Assembly: GCA_943327025.2 (NCBI GenBank)
Contig: CALPVO020000058.1
Span: forward strand, 1 to 10,369
Length of the DNA: 10,369 nucleotides
Direction of reading: 5' to 3'
From: Janthinobacterium lividum
Lineage (GTDB): Bacteria > Pseudomonadota > Gammaproteobacteria > Steroidobacterales > Steroidobacteraceae
Position numbers and translations under genes: made by a program. Of the stretch, positions 1 to 6,137 are shown in pieces (position 1 is the stretch's first letter; each line of letters opens with the position of its first letter). The notes beneath the pieces are model-generated. The model saw nothing but the letters and a program-made list of their open reading frames with translations. It was not told the DNA's origin and made no database searches.

Positions 1-1
1 C

Positions 2-1366
2 GTAGGCGATGGCACCACCTTGTCCGCCGTCGTGCGCCTCATCGACCGCGCACAAGCCGGGCGCCCCGCCATGGCCAGTCGCGCCGACCGTCTAGCCAGT
101 CGCTTCCTCGGTGCCCTACTCGGCCTTGCTGTCGTCGTGGCGCTGGTCTGGGCATGGCTGGACCCTTCGCGTCTTGTGCCCACAGTCATCGCCGTCTTGG
201 TTGTGGCTTGTCCTTGCGCCCTGTCATTGGCTGTCCCGACTGTTCTCACCGCCGCACTGCGGCGGTTGGCGCGTCAGGGCGTGTTGGTAGTCAACCCCGA
301 CGCCCTCGAACGCTTGGCCGGAGCCACGGACGTCGTCTTCGACAAGACCGGTACGCTCACAGCCGGGCATCCGATGGTCACCGATGTCACGCTGCTGCCC
401 GCAGGCAAGGGCGGCATCTCAGGGCCACCCACTACTGTACTTTCGCCTACTCCGGCTGCCGTGTTGCAGCTGGCCGCCGCGCTCGAAGCCGGTGCTGCCC
501 ATCCACTGGCGCGCGCTTTTCCGCCGCGCGGCCCAGTGCCTTCGGCACAGCAACTGGTACAGGTGACCGGCGAAGGGCTCGAAGGGATTGTGGAAGGTCA
601 GCGCCTGCGTATCGGGCGGGCATCGTTCGTCGCCGGGCTCGCGGGACCGGTGCCCAGCGTTGCCGCCGAAAACAATCTCTTCCTCGGGAGTGAATACGGC
701 TGGCTGGCAGCATTCACCGTACGCGATGAACTGCGTCCGGGTGTGAACCAGCTACTGGCCCGCTTGCGCACTGCGGGCCTGCGTATTCATTTGGTGAGCG
801 GCGACCGCACTGCCGCCGTTGCTACGTTAGCGGCAGAACTGGGTCTGAGCGATTGGCATGCCGAGGCACGTCCGGCGGATAAAGTGGCTTATGTGCAAGC
901 ACTGCAAGCGCGTGGTGGCCGAGTAGCCATGGTGGGCGATGGCTTGAACGACGCGCCGGTGCTCGCCGTCGCCGATGTATCGCTGGCCCTACAGGAAGGG
1001 ACCGCTCTGGCCCGAGCACAAGCCGACCTGATTCTCGGCGGTGACGGTCCGCGCGGGCTGTGGACAGCTTGGGTCATCGCACGTCGCGGCATGGCCCTGA
1101 TGCAGCAAAACTTGCGTTGGTCCGCCGCCTACAATCTCCTTGCCGTTCCCGCGGCAGCCGTGGGCCTCGTCGCGCCATGGCTGGCAGCCATCGGCATGTC
1201 CGCCAGTTCCTTAGGCGTGGTTCTCAACGCCCTGCGCATTGGCCAACCCATTTCCTTCACCGAGGTACCCGATGGACAGCCTGCTGTGGATCGTGCCGCT
1301 CAGCCTGCTGCTGGTGGCCCTGGCCTTGTGGGCATTCTTCTGGGCAGTGGACGCCGGGCAGTTTGA
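2..1366 (+). CDS. ccoI: cbb3 oxidase maturation copper P-type ATPase CcoI (5' end missing)
   Basis: P1B-type heavy-metal ATPase that moves copper across the inner membrane for assembly of the cbb3 cytochrome c oxidase (family knowledge). The reading frame is open from base 2, so the N-terminal metal-binding domain and first helices lie upstream of the window; the TTG at 20 is internal. Visible motifs: the CPC ion-binding motif in a membrane helix (209-217), the DKTGTLT phosphorylation loop (from 341), an HP motif in the nucleotide-binding domain (AAHPLARAF), and the hinge GDGLNDAP (935-958). Two C-terminal helices end in SSLGVVLNALR, typical of CcoI/FixI. The ccoS gene starting inside its 3' end makes CcoI much more likely than housekeeping CopA. 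About 40 residues follow NALR, out of frame with ccoS, so the tail looks like read-through rather than conserved protein. Confidence 0.93.
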   Translation, partial: VGDGTTLSAVVRLIDRAQAGRPAMASRADRLASRFLGALLGLAVVVALVWAWLDPSRLVPTVIAVLVVACPCALSLAVPTVLTAALRRLARQGVLVVNPDALERLAGATDVVFDKTGTLTAGHPMVTDVTLLPAGKGGISGPPTTVLSPTPAAVLQLAAALEAGAAHPLARAFPPRGPVPSAQQLVQVTGEGLEGIVEGQRLRIGRASFVAGLAGPVPSVAAENNLFLGSEYGWLAAFTVRDELRPGVNQLLARLRTAGLRIHLVSGDRTAAVATLAAELGLSDWHAEARPADKVAYVQALQARGGRVAMVGDGLNDAPVLAVADVSLALQEGTALARAQADLILGGDGPRGLWTAWVIARRGMALMQQNLRWSAAYNLLAVPAAAVGLVAPWLAAIGMSASSLGVVLNALRIGQPISFTEVPDGQPAVDRAAQPAAGGPGLVGILLGSGRRAV

Positions 1367-1475
1367 AGACCTCGAATCCCCTGGCTGGTCCGTACTGGAA
1401 GAAGACCAGCCGCCTACCACTGCACCGAACTCCACACCTGCGCCCGCACCTGCCACTGAAGACAAGGCACCATGA
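1272..1475 (+). CDS. ccoS: cbb3-type cytochrome oxidase assembly protein CcoS
   Basis: Small single-pass membrane protein needed for maturation of cbb3 oxidase (family knowledge). The 67-residue product has one N-terminal membrane helix (LLWIVPLSLLLVALALWAFF), then the family signature FFWAVDAGQFEDLESPGW, then a Pro/Ala/Thr-rich tail. I chose ATG 1272 because GAGG at 1262-1265 lies six bases upstream and the protein then begins MDSLLW, as usual for the family; a TTG at 1239 would add 11 residues without support. It overlaps ccoI by 95 bases, and its stop overlaps the next start as ATGA (1472-1475), which implies coupled translation. Confidence 0.95.
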   Translation: MDSLLWIVPLSLLLVALALWAFFWAVDAGQFEDLESPGWSVLEEDQPPTTAPNSTPAPAPATEDKAP

Positions 1476-2305
1476 TTGAAGCCGCGCTCTACGCGCAACT
1501 GACAGGAGCCATGCTGACCGGCCTCGCCGCTGGCGGGCACTGCCTCGGTATGTGCGGCGGCCTGCAAGCGGCGCTCATGCCCGCAGCTACCCCGGGCCTG
1601 TGGCGCCTGCAATGCGGGCGCAGTTTGGCCTACACGCTGTTGGGCGCCGTCGCGGGTGGTCTCGGTGCGGGCCTGGGTTCGGGTCTGGAGGCAGGCCTCG
1701 GTATCGGGTTCACAGCGCCCGCCGTCAACGTCCTGCGCCTCCTCGCCAGCCTCATGGCAACGCTAGCCCTCCTGAGTCTTGCTGCCCGTTTGGTGTTCCG
1801 CCGCGACCTTCTAGGGCTGGAGCGGCTAGGCGGGTACTTCTGGCGATGGCTGCAGCCGCTAGCGCGCCGTGCCGGAGAATGGCGGGAACCTTGGCGCAGC
1901 TACGCGCTGGGCATGGTGTGGGCCTTCATTCCCTGCGGCCTGGTGCTTTCCATGGCGGCACTCGCCGCTACCACCGGCGCCGCGTGGCACGGTGCCTTCC
2001 TGCTGGCTGCCTTTGCCCTCGGTACGTGGCCGGCCCTGCTTGGAGCGGGCGCCGTGGGCCGACTCACGGGGCTGGCTACCCGCGCGGTACCCAGCCGCGC
2101 CAACACCTGGGCGCGCTGGGCGCTAGCGATGGCGCTGGTCCTGCTCGCTGCCGCACAGGCGGCTTTCCTGTTCGCGCCCCACCAGGGCCATCACGCCGAC
2201 GACCCGGCCATGCCTCACCAGCACCACACCGCCGCACTTTCCGGCTTCCGTGATGGCGGCGGGAGCCTTACACTGTCGGTACGCGCCGTTCGCGCGCCAG
2301 CATGA
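1472..2305 (+). CDS. TauE/SafE-like (DsbD_2/UreH-type) membrane protein with His-rich tail
   Basis: Integral inner-membrane protein of 277 residues with about six hydrophobic segments. It carries the hallmark HCLGMCGG (residues 23-30) at the end of the first helix and a conserved IPCG (153-156) in a later helix, as in the cytochrome c biogenesis/TauE-SafE-like family that often follows ccoS in proteobacteria. Family members are linked to metal or thiol handling; the name 'sulfite exporter' is inherited and unproven here. The C-terminus after the last helix has seven His between residues 237 and 252, a plausible metal-binding tail. Start ATG 1472 overlaps the ccoS stop (ATGA), with AAGG just upstream. 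From position and motifs I infer a copper or redox role in cbb3 assembly; the substrate is unknown. Confidence 0.85.
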   Translation: MIEAALYAQLTGAMLTGLAAGGHCLGMCGGLQAALMPAATPGLWRLQCGRSLAYTLLGAVAGGLGAGLGSGLEAGLGIGFTAPAVNVLRLLASLMATLALLSLAARLVFRRDLLGLERLGGYFWRWLQPLARRAGEWREPWRSYALGMVWAFIPCGLVLSMAALAATTGAAWHGAFLLAAFALGTWPALLGAGAVGRLTGLATRAVPSRANTWARWALAMALVLLAAAQAAFLFAPHQGHHADDPAMPHQHHTAALSGFRDGGGSLTLSVRAVRAPA

Positions 2306-2307
2306 GG
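2304..2307 (+). promoter_or_regulatory. Ribosome binding site that fixes the GTG 2316 start
   Basis: GAGG at 2304-2307 lies eight bases before GTG 2316 and overlaps the TGA stop of the upstream membrane protein gene. This favours GTG 2316 over an in-frame ATG at 2250, which would overlap the upstream gene by 56 bases and has no such site. Confidence 0.55.
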
Positions 2308-2315
2308 TCGAAGCC

Positions 2316-2669
2316 GTGGGTAGGGAGTACGAGCCGAAAGCCGGCCAGTGGTATGAGAACCTGGACGAGGACACCTTGTTCCGCGTCGTCCGTGTGGACG
2401 AGGACGAGGGCATCATCACGCTCCACTACGAAGACGACGACGAGGCCGAGGAGATCGATCTCGATTCCTGGTACGAGTTGGACCTCGAGTTGTCGGCTGC
2501 CCCTGCAGTCCCCAGCGACTACGATGAAGAAGACGAGTGGGACGACGAGGAGGAAGACGACGACGAGGATGACGAGGACGATGACTGGGATGAAGACGAC
2601 GATGACGATGATGATGACGACTGGGAAGACGACGATGACGGTTCCGGCAGCAGCCGGAATGACTACTAG
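2316..2669 (+). CDS. DUF6763-like small protein with a polyacidic tail
   Basis: Predicted 117-residue cytoplasmic protein of unknown function. Residues 6-58 (EPKAGQWY..., FRVVRVDEDEGIITLHYEDD, EEIDLDSWYELDLE) resemble the small DUF6763-type proteins of gammaproteobacteria, recalled from memory and not searched. After a short Ala/Pro linker, residues 68-108 are 37 Asp/Glu out of 41; the only other residues are Tyr69 and Trp75, Trp91 and Trp103. About half of the whole protein (60 of 117) is Asp or Glu. GTG 2316 is preferred because of GAGG at 2304-2307. It sits 10 bases after the TauE/SafE-like gene and 27 before fixL, so it is probably cotranscribed. The tail could bind divalent metal or basic proteins; that is inference only. 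Confidence 0.75.
   Translation: MGREYEPKAGQWYENLDEDTLFRVVRVDEDEGIITLHYEDDDEAEEIDLDSWYELDLELSAAPAVPSDYDEEDEWDDEEEDDDEDDEDDDWDEDDDDDDDDDWEDDDDGSGSSRNDY
2517..2639 (+). repeat. GA-rich trinucleotide tract coding for the acidic tail
   Basis: A 123-base run built almost wholly of GAC, GAT, GAG and GAA codons, broken by one TAC and three TGG codons. Such low-complexity sequence is prone to replication slippage, so tail length may vary between strains. It codes in frame for residues 68-108 of the DUF6763-like protein. Confidence 0.7.
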
Positions 2670-2691
2670 CCGTCTGCAGTTGCAGGGCTAG
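2642..2691 (+). other. Two adjacent hairpins at the junction before fixL
   Basis: Hairpin 1 (2642-2659) is TTCCGGC-AGCA-GCCGGAA, a perfect 7-bp stem at the end of the DUF6763-like gene. Hairpin 2 (2666-2691) pairs CTAGCC with GGCTAG and, inside that, CTGCA with TGCAG, with a 2-base bulge at 2672-2673; it starts at the TAG stop and ends six bases before the fixL ATG. There is no T-run, so this is not a standard intrinsic terminator. The 3' arm of hairpin 2 holds the most likely fixL ribosome-binding bases (AGGG, 2684-2687), so it could dampen fixL translation or act as an attenuator or processing site. Confidence 0.45.
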
Positions 2692-2696
2692 CCAGG

Positions 2697-3836
2697 ATGC
2701 CCGCAGGTCTTCGTGCCCAACTGGACCTCCAAGCGGTACTCGATGCCGCTGTGGAGGCCGTCATCCTCATCGACGAGAACGGCGTCATCGAAACCTTCAA
2801 TCGCTCGGCCGAACGCTTGTTCGGCTGGACGGCCGCTGAAGTGATGGGCAAAAACGTCTCTTTGCTCATGGAAGGCGCCGACCGCACCGGTCACGACGGC
2901 TACCTCAAGCGCTTCTTGAACACTGGCGAAGCCAAAATCATCGGCATCGGCCGCGAGGTTCCGGCACGCCGCCGCGACGGGTCGGTATTCCCGGCCATGC
3001 TCGCCGTGGGCGAGGTGCAACAAAGCAATCCGCGCCGCTTTGTCGGCTTCCTGCACGACATCACGCGGCGGCGCCAGGCGGAAGAGGCCGCGCGCCAGTC
3101 CGAGGCGCGGCTCAACCACTTCGCACGCCTGTCCACCATGGGCGAAATGGCCGCCGGCCTCGCCCACGAAATCAACCAGCCACTGACCGCCATCGCCACC
3201 TTCTCGCAAGCAGCTACCCGCATGCTCGCGCGTCCGGAAGGTATTGAACGCGAGGACCTCAGCGAGGCCCTTGACCAGATCACTGCGCAGGCCCTGCGTG
3301 CTGGCGAAGTCATTCGTCGGCTGCGCGCCTTCGTGAAAAACCGCGAAGTCCGCCATGAAAGGGTGGACTGCAGGCGAGTGGTGGAAGACTCGCGCCTGTT
3401 GCTGGAGGCGGATGCGCGTAGCAACAACGTGCAACTGCGCTTGCAAGTGGCAGACTCACTGCCACCCATCACTGCCGACCCCGTGCAACTGCAACAGGTG
3501 CTCATCAACCTGGTGCGCAACGCCATCGAGGCCTCAATCGACGTTCCCGGTGCCCACCGCGAAGTGGTGGTCAGCGCCAAACTGGACGGCGAAGGCATGG
3601 TGGAAGTAGCGGTCGCCGATCATGGCCACGGCCTCTCCCCTGAAGCAGCCGAACGGCTGTTCCATCCCTTCTTCACCACCAAGCCCAGTGGTACTGGCCT
3701 TGGTCTGGTCATCAGCAGTTCCATCATCCGCGCCCATCATGGGCGTCTTGCTTACCGCAGTACGCCAGGTGGCGGTTGCACCTTCTTTTTCACGCTACCC
3801 CCACTCGGCGTTTTGCCGGGCGCTGAAAGCCACTGA
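2697..3836 (+). CDS. fixL: FixL-type heme-PAS oxygen-sensing histidine kinase
   Basis: Soluble sensor kinase of 379 residues with no membrane segment. Order: heme PAS domain (about 10-122), short coiled linker, HisKA, then HATPase_c. The PAS domain keeps the FixL heme pocket. His66 in GHDGYLKRF matches the proximal heme ligand (His200 of Bradyrhizobium FixL); Arg72 and Arg86 (IIGIGR) match Arg206 and Arg220 of the oxygen switch; the pocket residues Ile81, Leu102 and Val104 match Ile215, Leu236 and Ile238. The phospho-acceptor is His157 in GLAHEINQPLTAI. An N-box (NLVRNAIEA), DHGHGL and TKPSGTGLGL complete the ATP site. When oxygen leaves the heme, FixL kinases phosphorylate FixJ (family knowledge). 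ATG 2697 gives a normal PAS start but has only a weak ribosome site, inside a hairpin arm. The fixJ ATG 3855 follows 18 bases after the stop. Sitting beside ccoIS suggests control of cbb3 respiration. Confidence 0.92.
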   Translation: MPAGLRAQLDLQAVLDAAVEAVILIDENGVIETFNRSAERLFGWTAAEVMGKNVSLLMEGADRTGHDGYLKRFLNTGEAKIIGIGREVPARRRDGSVFPAMLAVGEVQQSNPRRFVGFLHDITRRRQAEEAARQSEARLNHFARLSTMGEMAAGLAHEINQPLTAIATFSQAATRMLARPEGIEREDLSEALDQITAQALRAGEVIRRLRAFVKNREVRHERVDCRRVVEDSRLLLEADARSNNVQLRLQVADSLPPITADPVQLQQVLINLVRNAIEASIDVPGAHREVVVSAKLDGEGMVEVAVADHGHGLSPEAAERLFHPFFTTKPSGTGLGLVISSSIIRAHHGRLAYRSTPGGGCTFFFTLPPLGVLPGAESH

Positions 3837-3841
3837 CGATC

Positions 3842-3845
3842 GGAG
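3842..3845 (+). promoter_or_regulatory. Ribosome binding site that decides the fixJ start
   Basis: GGAG at 3842-3845 touches ATG 3846 with no spacer but lies nine bases from ATG 3855. Normal spacing therefore favours ATG 3855 as the fixJ start. Confidence 0.6.
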
Positions 3846-3854
3846 ATGTCCGCC

Positions 3855-4478
3855 ATGAAAGAAAAAATCACCACCGTATTCGTGGTCGACGACGACGAAG
3901 CGGTCCGCACGTCGCTGAAGCTGCTGCTGCGGTCCGTAGGCTTACCCGTGGAAACCTGCGTTTCAGCACAAGAATTCCTCGACCGCTTCGATGCCGAGCG
4001 CCCAGGCTGCCTGGTCCTGGACATCCGCATGCCCGGCATGAGCGGCTTGGAACTGCAAGAGCGCCTAAATGCGATGCACGCCATGATCCCCGTGGTGTTC
4101 ATCACGGGGCACGGTGATGTGCCCATGGCCGTAGAGGCCATGCAGCATGGCGCCGTAGACTTCATCCAGAAGCCCTTCCGCGACCAAGACCTGCTGGACC
4201 GTATCAACCAAGCGCTCGAGAAAGACCGCGACAACCGCGCCGGCCTGCGTGAGCGCGACAACATCCGCGCCCGCATCGCCGACCTCACTCCGCGCGAGAA
4301 GGAAGTCATGGACCTCGTGACCGCAGGCAAGGCCAACAAGGTCATCGCGGGCGACCTCGACGTCAGCCAACGGACGGTGGAAATCCATCGCGCGCGGGTG
4401 ATGGAAAAGATGGGGGCGTCCTCGCTGGCTCACTTGGTCCGTATGATCATCGCCGCCGGTGAGGTCACGCCGAACTAA
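3855..4478 (+). CDS. fixJ: FixJ-family response regulator (receiver + LuxR-type HTH)
   Basis: Two-domain transcription regulator of 207 residues, partner of the FixL encoded just upstream. Receiver domain: acidic pocket Asp12/Asp13, phospho-acceptor Asp56 in LVLDIRMPGMSG, switch Thr84 (FITGHGDVPMAVEAM) and Lys106 in the KP motif. A short linker leads to a GerE/LuxR HTH (about 144-200: LTPREKEVMDLV... SQRTVEIHRARVMEKM). The FITGHGDVPMAVEAM stretch is typical of the FixJ subfamily rather than NarL. In rhizobia phosphorylated FixJ activates fixK and through it the cbb3 genes (established); the targets here are unknown. An ATG at 3846 would add three residues but has no room for a ribosome site. 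Confidence 0.93.
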   Translation: MKEKITTVFVVDDDEAVRTSLKLLLRSVGLPVETCVSAQEFLDRFDAERPGCLVLDIRMPGMSGLELQERLNAMHAMIPVVFITGHGDVPMAVEAMQHGAVDFIQKPFRDQDLLDRINQALEKDRDNRAGLRERDNIRARIADLTPREKEVMDLVTAGKANKVIAGDLDVSQRTVEIHRARVMEKMGASSLAHLVRMIIAAGEVTPN

Positions 4479-4590
4479 ACGGTGGCCCACCAAGCATCCG
4501 TAAAACCCGTTATAGCGGGGTGGCAGTGGTAGTGGGACATTGCGTAGGCTGCCGTTTTCTTTCCATTTTGCCCGGCAGCGGGTTACCCGC

Positions 4591-4980
4591 TTGGCCACTC
4601 TGCTCTACCCTGTCATCAGCCTCATCACCACCAATGCGCGGCTTGCGCGCGATTTCCTACGGTGGATGGAGCCGTATGCCGTGCTTGGGCGCGTCTTCCC
4701 TTCCGGGCAAGCTCTACTAGACGATGTAGACGGCGCGCAGACACAGCTGCTGGTACTGGCATCGGCGGTAAGCGACCTGCCCCTTGGAACACTCCTCCGG
4801 CAGTTGCGACTGCATGGCGAGGCGGACGCCATTTGCCTTGATGAGCAAGGTGACGTAGCGAGCGCCGTGGAGGCCCTCCGCGCGGGTGCCATCGACATTG
4901 TCGACTTGCCACAAGCGGAGCTTGCCCTCATTCGCCATGTACAGCGTATCCTTGGCAGCGGCCTCCCCCGGAGTGCCTGA
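4591..4980 (+). CDS. Degenerate FixJ-like receiver, phosphorylation-dead (possible FixT-like antikinase)
   Basis: Predicted stand-alone receiver-like protein of about 129 residues with no output domain. From ISLITTNARLA to IRHVQRIL it aligns with the receiver of FixJ next door with a single one-residue gap; shared stretches include SGQALLD against SAQEFLD and GDVASAVEALRAGAID against GDVPMAVEAMQHGAVD. Every phosphotransfer residue is replaced: Asp12/Asp13 by Thr/Thr, Asp56 by Ala, Thr84 by Asp, Lys106 by Leu. It could be a FixJ paralogue that binds FixL without accepting phosphate. FixT of Sinorhizobium is a known receiver-like inhibitor of FixL, so an analogous role is plausible but inferred. 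It has one Cys, so a FixT-type iron-sulfur cluster is unlikely. The start is uncertain: TTG 4591 puts the first strand near residue 9, whereas TTG 4540 would add 17 codons that are T-rich with poor GC3. Neither has a strong ribosome site. Confidence 0.68.
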   Translation: MATLLYPVISLITTNARLARDFLRWMEPYAVLGRVFPSGQALLDDVDGAQTQLLVLASAVSDLPLGTLLRQLRLHGEADAICLDEQGDVASAVEALRAGAIDIVDLPQAELALIRHVQRILGSGLPRSA

Positions 4981-4991
4981 AGGGCACGGTT

Positions 4992-5069
4992 GCCCAGTTC
5001 GTACTGCCGATTCGTACCACCGAGTCGTTCTGCGCAGCCGTGCTGCCAAGTCGTGTCGCGGAGTCTTGC
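4992..5069 (+). repeat. Six degenerate 13-bp tandem units upstream of the VIT-type gene
   Basis: The spacer between the degenerate receiver gene and the iron-transporter gene divides into six consecutive 13-mers (4992, 5005, 5018, 5031, 5044, 5057), consensus roughly TGCCGAGTCGTGC. Columns 3 (C), 9 (C) and 11 (T) agree in 6 of 6; columns 6 (A), 8 (T), 10 (G) and 13 (C) agree in 5 of 6. Thirteen is not a multiple of three, so coding periodicity does not explain it. The last unit contains the ribosome site (GGAG, 5060-5063). It could be a cluster of regulator sites or a decayed satellite. Confidence 0.55.
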
Positions 5070-5070
5070 C

Positions 5071-6117
5071 ATGTCGACCGAAAACGCTGCTGAAAGCTGG
5101 TTCCATGAACGTCAGTCCGCTTGGCTTTACCGCATTCTGGCGGACTGCGAGACAGACCCGGCCAAGCGCTCTCTGTTCGTTTCGCTGGGTGCTGCCGCGG
5201 AAGAACAAGCGCTCACTTGGGAACGCAATGGCGGGCTGACGCCAGCCTTCATCGCCGCCTTCCAACCCAGCGCGCGTGCACGATTGGTAGCCGTGCTGCT
5301 CCGCCGCCTCGGCCCGCGGCGTATGAAGACGGCACTCATCGCCATGAAGCTGCGCGGACTTTCTGTCTATGGCGCCGGCGCGCCCACCCCCGGCCATGCC
5401 ATGCCCACCTCCGTGTCGGAAGTCGGCGCACGCCACAAGAGCATGGGTGGCGGCAACCTGCGCGCTGCCGTCTTCGGTGTGAACGATGGGCTCGTGTCGA
5501 ACGCCAGTTTGTTGATGGGCGTGGCCGGCGCTGGCGCGACCAGTGGTGCGGCGCTGACTGCCGGCGTCGCCGGGTTGTTGGCCGGCGCCTTGTCCATGGC
5601 GGCCGGCGAATACATCTCCGTGCGTTCGCAGCGCGAGATGTTCGAATACCAGATTGGCCTGGAGCGCGAAGAACTCGAGGAATACCCCGAGGAAGAGGCA
5701 GAAGAACTGGCGCTCATCTACGCTGCCCGTGGCATGGACTTGGCCCGTGCCCGCGAGATGACCTATGAACTGGTGAAGAACCCGGAACACGCGCTGGACG
5801 CTCTGGCCCGCGAAGAATTGGGCCTGAACCCCGATGACCTCGGCTCGCCGTGGAGTGCCGCGCTATTTAGTTTCCTGGCGTTCTCGCTGGGCGCGGCGCT
5901 GCCCTTGCTGCCGTTCCTGCTTGGCCATGCCGTCAACCAGGCGGCGGTCTACGCCGCCGGGCTGAGTGGCGTGGCGCTGTTTGCTGTCGGCATGGTGTTG
6001 TCGCTGTTCACCGGCCGCAACGCGTTCGTTGGCGGCTTGCGCATGCTGGCTATCGGTGCAGGTGCCGGTGCCATTACCTTCGGCATTGGGCACTGGCTCG
6101 GCGGCGTGGTGGGCTAA
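5071..6117 (+). CDS. VIT1/CCC1-family iron/manganese transporter with ferritin-like N-terminal region (MbfA-like)
   Basis: Inner-membrane protein of 348 residues. Residues 8-55 (HERQSAWLYRILAD, then EEQALTWE) look like two helices of a rubrerythrin/ferritin-like domain, as in MbfA-type proteins, which export iron and lower iron and peroxide stress (family knowledge). Residues 125-348 are the VIT1/CCC1 membrane domain: NLRAAVFGVNDGLVSN (129-144), GALSMAAGEYISVRSQ (172-187), an acidic cytoplasmic segment (EREELEEYPEEEAEEL, 198-213) expected to bind metal, then three hydrophobic segments. Oddity: the usual ExxH iron-ligand pair of the ferritin part appears as AAEEQ, with the His position taken by Gln46, so it may bind iron poorly. 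ATG 5071 has GGAG (5060-5063) seven bases upstream; a longer frame from GTG 4990 would run through the 13-bp repeats and is rejected. Confidence 0.88.
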   Translation: MSTENAAESWFHERQSAWLYRILADCETDPAKRSLFVSLGAAAEEQALTWERNGGLTPAFIAAFQPSARARLVAVLLRRLGPRRMKTALIAMKLRGLSVYGAGAPTPGHAMPTSVSEVGARHKSMGGGNLRAAVFGVNDGLVSNASLLMGVAGAGATSGAALTAGVAGLLAGALSMAAGEYISVRSQREMFEYQIGLEREELEEYPEEEAEELALIYAARGMDLARAREMTYELVKNPEHALDALAREELGLNPDDLGSPWSAALFSFLAFSLGAALPLLPFLLGHAVNQAAVYAAGLSGVALFAVGMVLSLFTGRNAFVGGLRMLAIGAGAGAITFGIGHWLGGVVG

Positions 6118-6137
6118 GGCCCGCGACGCTTAGGCCC
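6111..6137. terminator. Hairpin holding both stop codons of the convergent genes (possible bidirectional terminator)
   Basis: GGGCTAAG (6111-6118) pairs with CTTA-G-GCCC (6129-6137): eight base pairs, one bulged G, a ten-base loop. TAA of the VIT-type gene (6115-6117) and TAA of cbpA (6132-6130, minus strand) lie opposite each other in the stem. No T-run follows on either strand, so it is not a canonical intrinsic terminator, but it is the only candidate at this 12-base convergent junction. Confidence 0.35.

Noticed and set aside
2250..2315. Earlier ATG start for the acidic protein
   Set aside because: It overlaps the membrane-protein gene by 56 bases, lacks a ribosome site and adds residues unlike the family; GTG 2316 has GAGG upstream.
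4507..4520. Small inverted repeat CCCG-N6-CGGG after fixJ as a terminator
   Set aside because: The stem is only 4 bp with no T-run, too weak to call.
4479..4590. Promoter or sigma-54 type element (TGG...TTGC) between fixJ and the receiver-like gene
   Set aside because: The GG to GC spacing is 12 or more instead of 10, and no good -10/-35 pair was seen. The region is T-rich in parts, so a promoter is possible, but I cannot place one.
4717..5790. Long open frame on the minus strand (357 codons) across the receiver-like gene and the VIT-type gene
   Set aside because: It lies opposite well-supported coding sequence, crosses the 13-bp repeat spacer, and its translation (rich in Arg, His, Gly and Gln) shows no domain.
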